This document shows positions 25,206-34,326 of a stretch of 64,000 nucleotides of DNA, piece after piece. The notes beneath the pieces were generated by a model. It had not been told where the DNA came from and ran no database searches. It saw nothing but the letters and a program-made list of their open reading frames with translations. Positions within the stretch are counted from its first letter, which is position 1. The number at the start of each line of letters is the position of its first letter. Source of the DNA: Planktophila turicensis (GTDB lineage: Bacteria > Actinomycetota > Actinomycetes > Nanopelagicales > Nanopelagicaceae). The stretch lies in assembly GCA_965234405.1 (NCBI GenBank), contig OZ248346.1; one strand, written 5' to 3'. The position numbers were made by a program, and so were the translations under genes.

Positions 25206-26623
25206 TTGGCGGTTCTATCTCGTAGGGTTCGGTATGCGCTCACAACATCTGGCGTTGCCGGTGAGTGAGTAGATGTAACTTCACCCAAATTCCATTGTGG
25301 CGGAGTAGCTCCACCCAAGAGCGCCCACGCAGCTTGTCTGGCAGCACCATCAGCAACATATTCGCCAGGTTGTGGCACAAGTACTTCACGACCAAAGAGT
25401 GATGATGCAATAGATGAAATTGCAGGATTCTTTGCTGCTCCACCAATGAGTAGAACACGATTAATTGAAACACTTAATTGTTCAAGCGCGTCAACTGCAT
25501 CTACAAGGCCACACAACATTCCTTCAATCATTGCGCGTGCGATATCTGCAGGATTTGAGTTTGAAAGGTTCATGCCAGCAAAGACGCCAGTTGCATCAGG
25601 ACGATTTGGAGTGCGCTCACCTTCGAAGTAAGGAAGGAGAGATAAACCATTTGCTCCTGGCTTTGCGCTCAGTGCTAGAGCGCCCACTTCATCATGAGTC
25701 TTTCCTAAGATGCGGGTGGCAGCATCCAAAATTCGCGCCGCATTGAGCGTGCAGACCAGAGGCAAGAAGCGACCTGTTGTATCAGCAAAACCTGCAACCG
25801 CGCCACTTGCATCATGGGTTGGCTTATCTGAAACTGCGAATGCGGTTCCACTTGTACCAAGAGAGACAACAACATCACCAGGTTGGGCTTGAACACCAAG
25901 GGCAGCACCTGCGTTGTCACCTGCTCCTGCTGCGATAGGAATACCCGAAAGTGTTTCGCCACCAAAGGCACTTGGTGCCACGATGCGTGGAGTAATAATG
26001 GCGCGATCTGTTAGTAGCGCTGATTTCAGTAAGTCGTCGCGATATGTTGAAGTGACAGGATCGAAGTAGCCGGTACCTGATGCATCAGAGCGATCGGTAA
26101 ATAGCTTCTCGAAATCTTTTCCACCTTGTAAGCGCCAGGAAAGCCAGTCGTGGGGGAGCGCTACTGCTGCAACTTTATCTGCATTTGCTTTTTCATTATC
26201 AGCAAGCCAGCGAAGTTTCGTTGCAGTAAAGGATGCAACTAGAACTGAACCAACTTTCTTTGCAGTTTCTGCATCACCTCCCATTTCAGAGTTGAGATCG
26301 CGTGCAGATTGCGCAGAACGAGTGTCGTTCCACAAAAGTGCGGGGCGAATAACTTCGCCATTGCTATCGAGTGTGACCATTCCATGTTGTTGTCCGCCGA
26401 TTGAGATTGCAGCAACATCGTCTAATCCGCCCGCATCGGCGATCGCACTTTCGAGGGCTTTCTCCCAGAGGGCTGGCTCTATTTCTGTTCCGTCAGGGTG
26501 AGAAGCGCGACCCTGGCGAAGTAACTCACCAGTATTAGCGTTGCGAATAACGACCTTTACGGATTGGGTCGACGAGTCCACGCCAGCAACCAATAGGCCA
26601 GCCGAGTGGTGGGGTTTTGCCAT
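25199..26623 (-). CDS. xylB: Xylulokinase
   Basis: FGGY-family sugar kinase phosphorylating D-xylulose for entry to the pentose phosphate pathway. It shows the phosphate-1 loop GVDSSTQSVKV near residue 14, GGQQHGMV, the WNDTRS block, the D-x-G-x-N-like SLGTSGTAF block and C-terminal LIGGAAKNP with the FGREVLVP segment. The QQHGMV and FGREV features point to xylulokinase rather than glycerol kinase. Length 474 aa. No xylose isomerase is in the window. TAGCCT lies 6 bases before the ATG; translation of the photolyase is coupled to its stop codon. Confidence 0.88.
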   Translation of the reverse strand: MAKPHHSAGLLVAGVDSSTQSVKVVIRNANTGELLRQGRASHPDGTEIEPALWEKALESAIADAGGLDDVAAISIGGQQHGMVTLDSNGEVIRPALLWNDTRSAQSARDLNSEMGGDAETAKKVGSVLVASFTATKLRWLADNEKANADKVAAVALPHDWLSWRLQGGKDFEKLFTDRSDASGTGYFDPVTSTYRDDLLKSALLTDRAIITPRIVAPSAFGGETLSGIPIAAGAGDNAGAALGVQAQPGDVVVSLGTSGTAFAVSDKPTHDASGAVAGFADTTGRFLPLVCTLNAARILDAATRILGKTHDEVGALALSAKPGANGLSLLPYFEGERTPNRPDATGVFAGMNLSNSNPADIARAMIEGMLCGLVDAVDALEQLSVSINRVLLIGGAAKNPAISSIASSLFGREVLVPQPGEYVADGAARQAAWALLGGATPPQWNLGEVTSTHSPATPDVVSAYRTLRDRTANW

Positions 26624-26629
26624 GGCGAA

Positions 26630-26635
26630 AGGCTA
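26630..26635 (-). promoter_or_regulatory. -10 TAGCCT, leaderless xylB
   Basis: TAGCCT 6 bases before the xylB ATG on the minus strand, no Shine-Dalgarno. Just upstream, ACTGTG/CACAGT (26637-26642 with 26658-26663) is a possible operator half-site pair shared with the divergent pfk. Confidence 0.6.
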
Positions 26636-26710
26636 GACTGTGCCAGTCAGTGTTGACCACAGTGCGGCTTATTTATTTAGCCAAATCTCACTTAATTTTG
26701 GAGCGTTGCA

Positions 26711-27736
26711 ATGCGTATTGGAATTCTTACAGGTGGCGGAGATTGCCCAGGACTTAACGGCGTTATTCGCGGAGTAGTTACAAAGGGAATCAAAGAGTAC
26801 GGATACGAGTTCGTCGGATTCCGTGATGGTTGGAAGGGTCCTCTTGAGGCTCTCACCATGCCTTTGGATCTTGCAACTGTTAAGCCAATTCTTGCAAAGG
26901 GCGGAACCATCCTTGGTTCATCACGTACCAACCCATTTAAGATGGAGAATGGCGTCGAGCGAATCAAGCAGAATCTTGCTGATCAGGGCATCGATGTTCT
27001 CATCGCAATCGGTGGCGAAGACACACTCGGCGTTGCAACAAAGCTCGACGCGCTAGGCGTCAAGGTCATCGGTGTTCCAAAGACAATCGATAACGACCTT
27101 AACAACACAGATTTCACATTCGGTTTCGATACTTCCGTCAACATTGCAATGGAAGCAATCGATCGCCTTCACACAACTGCAGAATCACACCACCGCCCAT
27201 TGATCGTTGAGGTCATGGGTCGTCACGCTGGTTGGATTGCACTCCACTCAGGTATTGCAGGAGATGCGGCATGCATCTTGATTCCAGAAGTTAAGTTCTC
27301 TGTCGACAAGGTATGCGAATACGTAAAGTCACGTTTTGAAACAGGTACAGCTCCAATCATCGTTATCGCTGAAGGTGCAATCCCTCAGGATGGCGACATG
27401 ATCACTAAGGATCAACCACTCGATGCATTCGGCCACGTACAGCTTTCAGGTATTGGCGATTGGCTCGCAGCTGAGATCGAGACAAAGACTGGCTATCAGA
27501 CACGTTGCACAGTCCTTGGACACATCCAGCGCGGTGGAACTCCATCAGCATTCGACCGTGTTCTTAGCTCACGCTTTGGACTTGAGGCAATCACAGCAGT
27601 TCACGAAGGTGACTTCGGCAAGATGATGGCTCTTCACGGAACAACAATCGCTCGTGTGCCTTTGGCATCAGCGACAGATGTTCTTAAGACTGTTCCAATC
27701 GAGCGCTACGAGGAGATCACTTCGTTCTTTGGATAA
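26711..27736 (+). CDS. pfp: 6-phosphofructokinase, predicted pyrophosphate-dependent
   Basis: Phosphorylates fructose 6-phosphate to the 1,6-bisphosphate. PFKA-fold blocks: LTGGGDCPGLN at the start, PKTIDNDL (123-130), MGRHAGW, and the GHIQRGGTPS segment. Phosphodonor specificity is read from two positions: Asp104 in GGEDT and Lys124 in PKTIDND, the pair found in PPi-dependent enzymes such as that of Amycolatopsis, whereas ATP-dependent enzymes have Gly104. Thus EC 2.7.1.90 is predicted, making glycolysis reversible and ATP-sparing at this step. A GGAG Shine-Dalgarno lies 7 bases before the ATG. Divergent from xylB. The PPi call rests on these residues only. Confidence 0.9.
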   Translation: MRIGILTGGGDCPGLNGVIRGVVTKGIKEYGYEFVGFRDGWKGPLEALTMPLDLATVKPILAKGGTILGSSRTNPFKMENGVERIKQNLADQGIDVLIAIGGEDTLGVATKLDALGVKVIGVPKTIDNDLNNTDFTFGFDTSVNIAMEAIDRLHTTAESHHRPLIVEVMGRHAGWIALHSGIAGDAACILIPEVKFSVDKVCEYVKSRFETGTAPIIVIAEGAIPQDGDMITKDQPLDAFGHVQLSGIGDWLAAEIETKTGYQTRCTVLGHIQRGGTPSAFDRVLSSRFGLEAITAVHEGDFGKMMALHGTTIARVPLASATDVLKTVPIERYEEITSFFG

Positions 27737-27765
27737 TCTCCCTCCGAGATTGCCACTGAATTACC

Positions 27766-27771
27766 TATTCT
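27766..27771 (+). promoter_or_regulatory. -10 TATTCT, leaderless DAHP synthase
   Basis: TATTCT lies 7 bases before the ATG at 27779, but only 1 base before the earlier in-frame ATG at 27773; this favours the second ATG as start. Confidence 0.55.
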
Positions 27772-27778
27772 TATGACT

Positions 27779-29134
27779 ATGAATACTTCTTCCTCGCAAC
27801 TGGATTCACTCTTCGATCCATCACTCGTCGCTGCCCAGCAACCTAATTGGCCGGGCGGACATGATGGAGAGCAGATGAAGAAGGCTGTTGCTGATCTTCG
27901 CGCGCTTCCTCCACTTGTCTTTGCGGGCGAGTGCGATGATCTCAAGGCGAAGATTGCAGAAGCTGCAGCAGGACGAGCATTCTGGTTACAAGGTGGAGAT
28001 TGCGCCGAAACTTTTAATTCAGCAACTGCTGATTCAATTCGTAACCGCATCAAGACAATCTTGCAGATGGCTGCTGTATTGCAGTATTACTCAAGCTTGC
28101 CTGTCATCAAGGTAGGCCGCATGGCTGGGCAGTTTGCAAAGCCACGCTCCAATGACCTTGAGACTCGTGGGGATGTCACACTTCCTGCATACCGCGGCGA
28201 TGCTGTAAACGATATTGAATTCACAGAAGCAGCTCGTACACCAGATCCAAATCGACTTGTTCGTGTTTACAACACATCTGCTGCAACTCTTAACTTAGTT
28301 CGCGCATTTACCCGTGGTGGTTTTGCAGACCTTCGTCAGGTGCACGAGTGGAATAAGGGCTTTATCCGCGATTCTAAGTTCGGCGATAAGTACGAGCAGA
28401 TGGCAAATGAAATCGGTCGCGCACTCTCATTTATGCAATCAGCTGGCGTAGATCCAGAACAGTTCAAGGCTGTTGATTTCTATGCAAGCCACGAAGCTCT
28501 CATCATTGAATACGAGAAGGCACTTACTCGTATCGATTCACGTACGCAGCTTCCATACGATGTTTCAGGACACTTCATCTGGATCGGCGAACGCACACGT
28601 CAGCTCGATGGCGCACACGTTGATTTCGCATCAAAGGTACGTAACCCAATCGGTATCAAGCTTGGACCTAAGTCGACTGTCGAAGATGCACTCGCACTTA
28701 TTGCAAAGCTCAATCCAGATAACGAGCCAGGTCGCATTACATTCATTACACGTATGGGTGCGGGCACGATTCGCCAGGCACTTCCTGCACTTGTCGAGGG
28801 TGTAACAAAGAGCGGCGCACAGGTTCTCTGGGTATGCGACCCAATGCACGGCAATACCTTTGAATCTAAGAATGGCTACAAGACACGTAACTTCGAAGAT
28901 GTTCTCGATGAAGTACGCGGATTCTTTGAAGTCCATAAGAAGCTCGGAACCCACCCAGGTGGAATCCACATTGAGCTCACTGGTGACGATGTCACTGAAT
29001 GCCTTGGTGGCGGAAACGAAGTATCTGAAAAGGATCTCGAATCACGCTACGAAACAGCATGCGACCCACGCTTGAATCACTCGCAATCACTCGAGCTTTC
29101 ATTCTTGGTTGCTGAAATGTTGCGCGACCGCTAA
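27779..29134 (+). CDS. aroG: 3-deoxy-7-phosphoheptulonate (DAHP) synthase, class II
   Basis: First step of the shikimate pathway: condenses phosphoenolpyruvate and erythrose 4-phosphate. Type II (plant/mycobacterial) features: PNWPGG near the N-terminus, FWLQGGDCAETF with the metal Cys, VGRMAGQFAKPRS, GAHVDFASKVRNPIGIK, CDPMHGNTFES and GGIHIELTGDDVTEC. About 451 aa. Start placed at the second ATG because of its -10 spacing; an alternative ATG lies two codons upstream. The ogt promoter overlaps its stop codon. Confidence 0.93.
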   Translation: MNTSSSQLDSLFDPSLVAAQQPNWPGGHDGEQMKKAVADLRALPPLVFAGECDDLKAKIAEAAAGRAFWLQGGDCAETFNSATADSIRNRIKTILQMAAVLQYYSSLPVIKVGRMAGQFAKPRSNDLETRGDVTLPAYRGDAVNDIEFTEAARTPDPNRLVRVYNTSAATLNLVRAFTRGGFADLRQVHEWNKGFIRDSKFGDKYEQMANEIGRALSFMQSAGVDPEQFKAVDFYASHEALIIEYEKALTRIDSRTQLPYDVSGHFIWIGERTRQLDGAHVDFASKVRNPIGIKLGPKSTVEDALALIAKLNPDNEPGRITFITRMGAGTIRQALPALVEGVTKSGAQVLWVCDPMHGNTFESKNGYKTRNFEDVLDEVRGFFEVHKKLGTHPGGIHIELTGDDVTECLGGGNEVSEKDLESRYETACDPRLNHSQSLELSFLVAEMLRDR

Positions 29135-29137
29135 TTT
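29132..29137 (+). promoter_or_regulatory. -10 TAATTT overlapping the aroG stop, leaderless ogt
   Basis: TAATTT begins with the TAA stop codon of the DAHP synthase gene and lies 7 bases before the ogt GTG start. Confidence 0.6.
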
Positions 29138-29144
29138 AGCGAGC

Positions 29145-29639
29145 GTGACGCTGCTTCTTTCCACCCTCGCAACACCTATCGGCAACCTCAATCTGATTGC
29201 AGATCAACATATTCTGCTTGCAGCAAATCTCTCTAATCTCAAGGCGCTCAAAGAGAGCCTGGGTGCCGATGATGCTGCGCACGAGATCAAGAGCGTTGCA
29301 AAGATTCCTGTCATCACCGATCTGATTAATGATTACTTTGCCGGAGATATCTCAGCACTTAATTCGATTCAGGTGCGCCAACCCGGTGCGCCATTTTCGC
29401 AAGCAGCATGGAAGGCGATGAAGAAGGTAAAGCCTGGCGCAGTTATCTCTTATGCGGATCTAGCAGAGCGCGCCGGAAGCCCTGCAGCTGTACGCGCAGC
29501 TGGAAGTGCGTGCGCAAAGAATGCAATCGTTCTTATTGTTCCGTGCCATCGCATCGTAAAAACTGGCGGAGCGCTAGGAAATTATGCCTACGGTTTAAAT
29601 AAGAAAGAGTGGCTACTTCGCCACGAGGGCGCTCTTTAA
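29145..29639 (+). CDS. ogt: Methylated-DNA--protein-cysteine methyltransferase
   Basis: Suicide repair protein that moves alkyl groups from O6-alkylguanine to its own cysteine. The active-site block IVPCHRIVKTGG (Cys134) is intact, preceded by a helix-turn-helix-like region (ISYADLAERAGSPAAVRAAGSAC, shown here only in part as the family's DNA-binding block) and followed by GNYAYGLNKKEWLL. GTG start chosen from a TAATTT -10 seven bases upstream; the open frame extends further up but runs inside aroG. 164 aa. It overlaps the convergent threonine aldolase by 27 bases. Confidence 0.9.
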   Translation: MTLLLSTLATPIGNLNLIADQHILLAANLSNLKALKESLGADDAAHEIKSVAKIPVITDLINDYFAGDISALNSIQVRQPGAPFSQAAWKAMKKVKPGAVISYADLAERAGSPAAVRAAGSACAKNAIVLIVPCHRIVKTGGALGNYAYGLNKKEWLLRHEGAL

Positions 29640-30662
29640 TATTTTTTCCAGGATTTCAATCGCCTGAGAACACTGCGCATCATCGAAATCAAGATGAGTA
29701 ACAAGACGTGCGTAGTGAGGACCCAGTGCGCTAATCCATAGCCCAGCTTCTTTGCAGCGAGCAGTTAATTCAGCGGCCGTGATTCCGACCTTAGATAGAT
29801 CAAGACCCACAATATTTGTCATAACTTTTACAGGATCTACAAGGGATGAATCAATGGCCGCAAGTGCCACGGCAATCTTCTTTGCGCGAGCATGATCTTC
29901 GGCAAGACGAGCAATATTGTTATCAAGAGCGTAATGAGCAGCTGCTGCAATGATTCCTACTTGTCGCATTCCAGCGCCGTAACGTTTGCGCCAGATGCGC
30001 GCTTCGCCAACACGTTCCTTCGTTGAAAGCATGACTGAACCAATGGGTGCGCCAAGTCCCTTTGAAAGACAGACGCTAATGGTGTCGAAGTGCTTGCCGT
30101 ATTCTGAAAAAGTGACACCGGATGCAACATGGGCATTCCAGATGCGCGCACCATCGAGGTGCATGGCGATTCCGCGTGCACGTGCAGCTGTTGAGAGCTT
30201 GGCAATTTCCTCAATCGGCTGAACAGTTCCGCCACCGAAGTTATGTGTGTTCTCAACTGCAATTGCCTTAGTTGAAACTAAGTAAGGACCAGCGTTCTCA
30301 TGTGCAATAGCTAAAGGATCTTCAGCATTCAAAAGGCCATCAATTGAAGGCCAGGTACGCGTTGTGATTCCGCTAAAGGTTGCCGCGGCTCCAAGTTCAG
30401 CGCGGACAATATGTGAGCGAGTTTCTACGAGCAGTTCTTCACCGGGCTTTACCAAGGTACGAATTGCTAGCTGGTTAGCAAGTGAACCTGTGGGGGAGAA
30501 GAGGCCAGCTTCGTGGCCAAACATCGCAGCAACGCGTACTTCGAGTGCGTTAACGGTTGGATCATCGCCATAGACATCATCGCCAACTTCGGCAGATGCC
30601 ATAGATTCGCGCATTGCAAGGCTGGGCTTAGTGACAGTGTCAGAGCGTAGATCAATAGCCAT
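29613..30662 (-). CDS. ltaE: Low-specificity L-threonine aldolase
   Basis: PLP fold-type I enzyme cleaving L-threonine or L-allo-threonine to glycine and acetaldehyde. It opens with IDLRSDTVTKP, the standard N-terminus of the family, then GDDVYGDDPTVNALE, VENTHNFGGG, MHLDGARIWNA (Asp pairing with the PLP ring) and SVCLSKGLGAPIGS with the Schiff-base Lys. Length 349 aa. It is the last gene of the nfo-eamA-ltaE run, directly abutting eamA, and would provide glycine or, in reverse, threonine. Confidence 0.92.
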   Translation of the reverse strand: MAIDLRSDTVTKPSLAMRESMASAEVGDDVYGDDPTVNALEVRVAAMFGHEAGLFSPTGSLANQLAIRTLVKPGEELLVETRSHIVRAELGAAATFSGITTRTWPSIDGLLNAEDPLAIAHENAGPYLVSTKAIAVENTHNFGGGTVQPIEEIAKLSTAARARGIAMHLDGARIWNAHVASGVTFSEYGKHFDTISVCLSKGLGAPIGSVMLSTKERVGEARIWRKRYGAGMRQVGIIAAAAHYALDNNIARLAEDHARAKKIAVALAAIDSSLVDPVKVMTNIVGLDLSKVGITAAELTARCKEAGLWISALGPHYARLVTHLDFDDAQCSQAIEILEKILKSALVAK

Positions 30663-31541
30663 TTATTTGTTCTCCGATGGTGAATTCTCTGTGAGAACGA
30701 TGACGAACATTGCGGTCAGAACCATAAGACCACCAAGGGTAGCTTGAATGGTCAAACGTTCACCACCGAAGATAAATGCAAAGATTGCCGCGAAGACGAC
30801 TTCCATCGTCAGGATGACAGCCACTTTGGTTGTGGTCATATGCGCCTGAGACCAAGTCTGAACCACAAAGGCAACGGCAGTACAGATCACTGCAGTAAAT
30901 ACAACGACTGCCCATACACCTGAATCTGGTGGCGCTGAATAGCCTTCGGGGATAGATGCGATTCCAGAGAGAAGTGCGCAGACTGCAAGTTGTACAACTG
31001 TCATCGCATAGACGTCGCGACCCGATGACCATTTACCTAACGCGATGATGTGAGCGGCGAAGAAGAAGGCGCTTGCCAGAACTAGCATCTCTCCAAAACC
31101 AACTGAGAAGCCTCGGATGGAGAGAAGCCCAAGTCCAACCGTTGCCACAAAGACACAACCCCAAATTAATTTTGTAAGTTTCTCTTTCAGAAAGTAACTA
31201 GCAAGCAACGGCGTAAAGACAACATAAAGACCAGTAACAAAACCTGTGATGGCTGCTCCTGTGCGCGCTAGCCCAAGAGTTTGAAAGATATAGCCCAGCC
31301 CTAGAAAAATGCCGGCATAGCTTGCGGGCAGAAGTAGCTGGCGATTAAATTTCTTAATAACGCTTGGTTTCAAAGCAATCATGACAAGGACTGCTAAAGA
31401 GAAGCGGGTAAAGAGAAAGTTATTAACGCTCTGACGTTCGATGGCATCTTTCATCACAACAAAGGCCATGCCCCATGCAGCAGAAACAGAGAGAAGCGCC
31501 CAGGGCGCAAGGCGAATCTTTAACGCGTGAGACGAACTCAT
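30663..31541 (-). CDS. DMT superfamily (EamA) transporter
   Basis: Second EamA-type ten-helix transporter of the window, 292 aa, with paired hydrophobic halves (SVSAAWGMAFVVMKDA at the first helix; conserved Pro/Gly-rich helix ends). Its start overlaps the nfo stop by 4 bases and its stop directly abuts ltaE. Adjacent to threonine aldolase it might move amino acids, but the substrate cannot be read from the sequence. Confidence 0.85.
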   Translation of the reverse strand: MSSSHALKIRLAPWALLSVSAAWGMAFVVMKDAIERQSVNNFLFTRFSLAVLVMIALKPSVIKKFNRQLLLPASYAGIFLGLGYIFQTLGLARTGAAITGFVTGLYVVFTPLLASYFLKEKLTKLIWGCVFVATVGLGLLSIRGFSVGFGEMLVLASAFFFAAHIIALGKWSSGRDVYAMTVVQLAVCALLSGIASIPEGYSAPPDSGVWAVVVFTAVICTAVAFVVQTWSQAHMTTTKVAVILTMEVVFAAIFAFIFGGERLTIQATLGGLMVLTAMFVIVLTENSPSENK

Positions 31542-32410
31542 CCACGTAGCTGCTTTAGAAGTGCGATTTCCTCGCCGTGTTCAGGTTCCATTCCTGGAGT
31601 TTCGAGAATAAGTGGTGCATTCGCTACCGCAGGATGCTTCAGCAATTCCGCGAATGGATCGACTCCGATAAAGCCCTTACCGATATTTTGGTGGCGGTCT
31701 TTAAGTGCGCCACAGACATCCATTGAGTCATTAGCGTGGATAAGTTGAATTCGTTCGATGCCAGCAACTTGAACGAGAAGATCGAGGGTCTCTTTCATGC
31801 CGCCCTTCTTTGCAATGTCATGCCCTGCTGCAAAGACGTGACAGGTATCGAGGCAGATACCCACCTTGGGATGGTAGTTAAGGGCCTTGAGGTAATTCTC
31901 TAGATCTTCAAGTCGCTTAACGAGAGATTGACCTTGCCCCGCTGTTGGTTCGAGAAGGAGCATTGGAGCATCATCATCGAGTGATTCAAGAATTGGCATC
32001 ATGCCTTTTTCAATCTGCTTCCAGGCGTTATCGACGTTATCTTCCTTCACAGCAGAACCTGTGTGAACGACAACTCCGAGTGCGCCAATCTCTTGGCCGC
32101 GCTTTAGTGAATAAGCAGTCGATGCCAACGAGTTCTTATATGTATCTTCAGTTGGCGAACCTAAGTTAATGAGAAATGGTGCGTGCACATAAGTTTCAAT
32201 ATCGAGCGCTTCAGCCTTTTCGCGAAAGAGCGCATCAGCTTCATGATTGGTTTCAGGCATCGCCCATCCGCGTGGATTCGATGTAAATACTTGAATCGCC
32301 TCAGCTTGTGTTAGCTCGGCATATGCGATGGAACGCTTAGCCATTCCTCCTGAAGTAGGAGTATGAGCGCCGATACGTGGCTTTTTTGGTGACTTAGCAG
32401 CTGGAGACAT
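31538..32410 (-). CDS. nfo: Endonuclease IV (AP endonuclease)
   Basis: Zn-dependent AP endonuclease of base excision repair, TIM-barrel fold. Metal-ligand blocks: IGAHTPTSGG near the start, VHTGSAV, LLLEPTAGQG, GICLDTCHVFAAGHD and LIHANDSMDVCGALKDRH. Length 290 aa. A short Lys-rich N-terminal tail precedes the barrel. It follows pknB by 4 bases, but the TAGGGT hexamer 6 bases before its ATG indicates a separate leaderless start. It joins the photolyase, ogt and the SOS operon as a DNA-repair theme of the window. Confidence 0.92.
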   Translation of the reverse strand: MSPAAKSPKKPRIGAHTPTSGGMAKRSIAYAELTQAEAIQVFTSNPRGWAMPETNHEADALFREKAEALDIETYVHAPFLINLGSPTEDTYKNSLASTAYSLKRGQEIGALGVVVHTGSAVKEDNVDNAWKQIEKGMMPILESLDDDAPMLLLEPTAGQGQSLVKRLEDLENYLKALNYHPKVGICLDTCHVFAAGHDIAKKGGMKETLDLLVQVAGIERIQLIHANDSMDVCGALKDRHQNIGKGFIGVDPFAELLKHPAVANAPLILETPGMEPEHGEEIALLKQLRG

Positions 32411-32414
32411 TTGC

Positions 32415-34313
32415 CTACCCTACTGTGATGGTCACCGTACTGCCACGTTTGACCTTGCTTCCCACCTTCGGAGAAATATTTGTCACCTTCTTGACCGCCT
32501 TCTTACCGATCTTCTTGACGACAACCTTCAATTCAAGATCCTTCAGGGCTTGAACAGCCTTGGCTTCTTCAATTGAAAAGAGGTTAGGGATATATGCGTA
32601 TTGCGTTCCCTTAGAAATAACCAATGCAACGGCAGAACCCTTATCTGCAGTTGCCCCTCCTGCAGGTTTCTGCGAGACAACTTCTCCAGCAAGACGCGTC
32701 TCACTAAATGCATATGTGGAAGTCACAGCAAAGCCTGCATCTTGAAGTTCATTGAGAGCCTGATCTGAACTCTTGCCAATATAAGAAGTGAGAGCTACTT
32801 GTTCGATTCCCTTAGATACACGAATCACAACAACAGAGCCGCGCTTTACCTTCTCACCTGAAGGTGGATTGGAATCAATGACATAACCCTTTGGAACAGT
32901 GGTGCTGAACTCTTCAGAAAGCGGTTTGAGATCCAGTGGCATCTTCGCAATTAGATTCGTTGCTGCCTCTGGTGTAAGTCCCGCTACTAGCGGAAGAGTG
33001 AAACGTTCAGGTCCCTTTGAAACAATCAGTTTCACAGTTCCGCCTGCATCGACGCGACCGCCTGCTTCAGGAAGAGATTGAATGACTCGACCTTCAGCAA
33101 TATCTTCACTGAATTGCTTCTCGATAATCAGAGAGGTAAGACCTAGTGGTTCAAGGGCTGCAGAAACTTCACTCTGTGATGCGCCAACTGTTGATGGCAC
33201 AACAACGCGAGAGCCTGGCCCAATTAATACATACCAACCAACAATGCCGACGACTACGGCCATGAGCAAGGCAATCTTGCGGTTGCGACGAACGCGCTTG
33301 CTAGCTTTCTTGCGCTTTCTTACCTCTTCAGTGGTTTCACGGGGTGCAGGAGTTGGGATACTTTCAGTCAATTCTCTTACCTTTGCTCGCAGTGATTTCC
33401 GGTTTGGCTTTGGTCGCATCGGTTCGATGGGAATATCTAGTTCAAGGCTGAGTTGATTCTCTTTAGGGCTGAGGGCCTGATTAATGCGCGATAGCTCTTC
33501 ATGGAAGACCGTTGCATCACGCGGGCGTTCATCGGGATTGGAACTAGTGGCGCGATAGATCAAATCATCGAGTTGCTCAGGAATACCTGAAACTAATGAG
33601 CTGATCTTAGGAACGCGATTATTCACATGCATGTAGGCAATCTGAATTGGTTCGGCACCTTCAAAAGGTTTCTTGCCGGTAAAGATTTCAAATGCAGTAA
33701 TTGCTATCGAATAAATATCGCTACGTGAATCTGCGATGCCGCGTTGCACCTGCTCGGGGGAGAGGTAAGAGACGCTACCGAGAATGACGCTGGATTCTGC
33801 CGTCATGGTGCCGCCCAGCAAAGGACCCTTTGCTAAACCAAAGTCGGCAATCTTGATGCGACCTTCTTTAGAGATCAAGATATTTTCTGGCTTTAAGTCG
33901 CGGTGAACAATTCCGATTTTATGGGCGGCAGATAGCGCGCTGAGTACAGGAAGCAGGAACTTGATTCCATCCTTGACTGAAAGACTTCCTTGTTCATTGA
34001 GATATTCACGAAGCGTGTGGCCTTCGATCATCTCCATCACTAGGAAGATTGCTGGTGTGCCATTCTGATTCCAGCCTTGATCTTGTACAGCAACAATATT
34101 TGGGTGAGAAAGCGCGGCAGCGGCTTTCGCTTCGCGGATAAAGCGTTCAACAAATTGTTCATCCTGCGCCAAGTGGGGGTGCATGATTTTGACTGCAACT
34201 TTGCGATCCAAACGAGTATCGAGTGCCTCGTAGATGCTGGCCATGCCGCCTGTGGCCATCTGGCGAATGAGTTGGTAACGCCCATCAATGAGCTCGCCGG
34301 TCAGGTCGGACAT
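32415..34313 (-). CDS. pknB: PASTA-domain Ser/Thr protein kinase (PknB/StkP type)
   Basis: Membrane receptor kinase sensing peptidoglycan fragments or lipid II and controlling growth and division. Cytoplasmic Hanks kinase (residues ~10-275): Gly-rich loop MATGGMASIYEA (19-30), Lys42 of VKIM, catalytic HRDLKPEN, metal DFGLAKG and the SPEQ activation-loop end. A basic juxtamembrane linker follows, then one membrane helix (~350-370, IALLMAVVVGIVGWYVLI) and four extracellular PASTA repeats, each ending in an IVSKG/VSKG or TITVG strand. 632 aa. Not in the dcw cluster here, but its presumed targets are. TAGAAT lies 7 bases before the ATG. Confidence 0.93.
   Translation of the reverse strand: MSDLTGELIDGRYQLIRQMATGGMASIYEALDTRLDRKVAVKIMHPHLAQDEQFVERFIREAKAAAALSHPNIVAVQDQGWNQNGTPAIFLVMEMIEGHTLREYLNEQGSLSVKDGIKFLLPVLSALSAAHKIGIVHRDLKPENILISKEGRIKIADFGLAKGPLLGGTMTAESSVILGSVSYLSPEQVQRGIADSRSDIYSIAITAFEIFTGKKPFEGAEPIQIAYMHVNNRVPKISSLVSGIPEQLDDLIYRATSSNPDERPRDATVFHEELSRINQALSPKENQLSLELDIPIEPMRPKPNRKSLRAKVRELTESIPTPAPRETTEEVRKRKKASKRVRRNRKIALLMAVVVGIVGWYVLIGPGSRVVVPSTVGASQSEVSAALEPLGLTSLIIEKQFSEDIAEGRVIQSLPEAGGRVDAGGTVKLIVSKGPERFTLPLVAGLTPEAATNLIAKMPLDLKPLSEEFSTTVPKGYVIDSNPPSGEKVKRGSVVVIRVSKGIEQVALTSYIGKSSDQALNELQDAGFAVTSTYAFSETRLAGEVVSQKPAGGATADKGSAVALVISKGTQYAYIPNLFSIEEAKAVQALKDLELKVVVKKIGKKAVKKVTNISPKVGSKVKRGSTVTITVG
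32417..32422 (-). promoter_or_regulatory. -10 TAGGGT overlapping the pknB stop, leaderless nfo
   Basis: TAGGGT on the minus strand, 6 bases before the nfo ATG; its last T is the first base of the pknB TAG stop codon. Confidence 0.5.
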
Positions 34314-34320
34314 ATCCCGA

Positions 34321-34326
34321 ATTCTA
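34321..34326 (-). promoter_or_regulatory. -10 TAGAAT overlapping the upstream stop, leaderless pknB
   Basis: TAGAAT begins with the TAG stop of the P-loop kinase gene and lies 7 bases before the pknB ATG. Confidence 0.65.
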
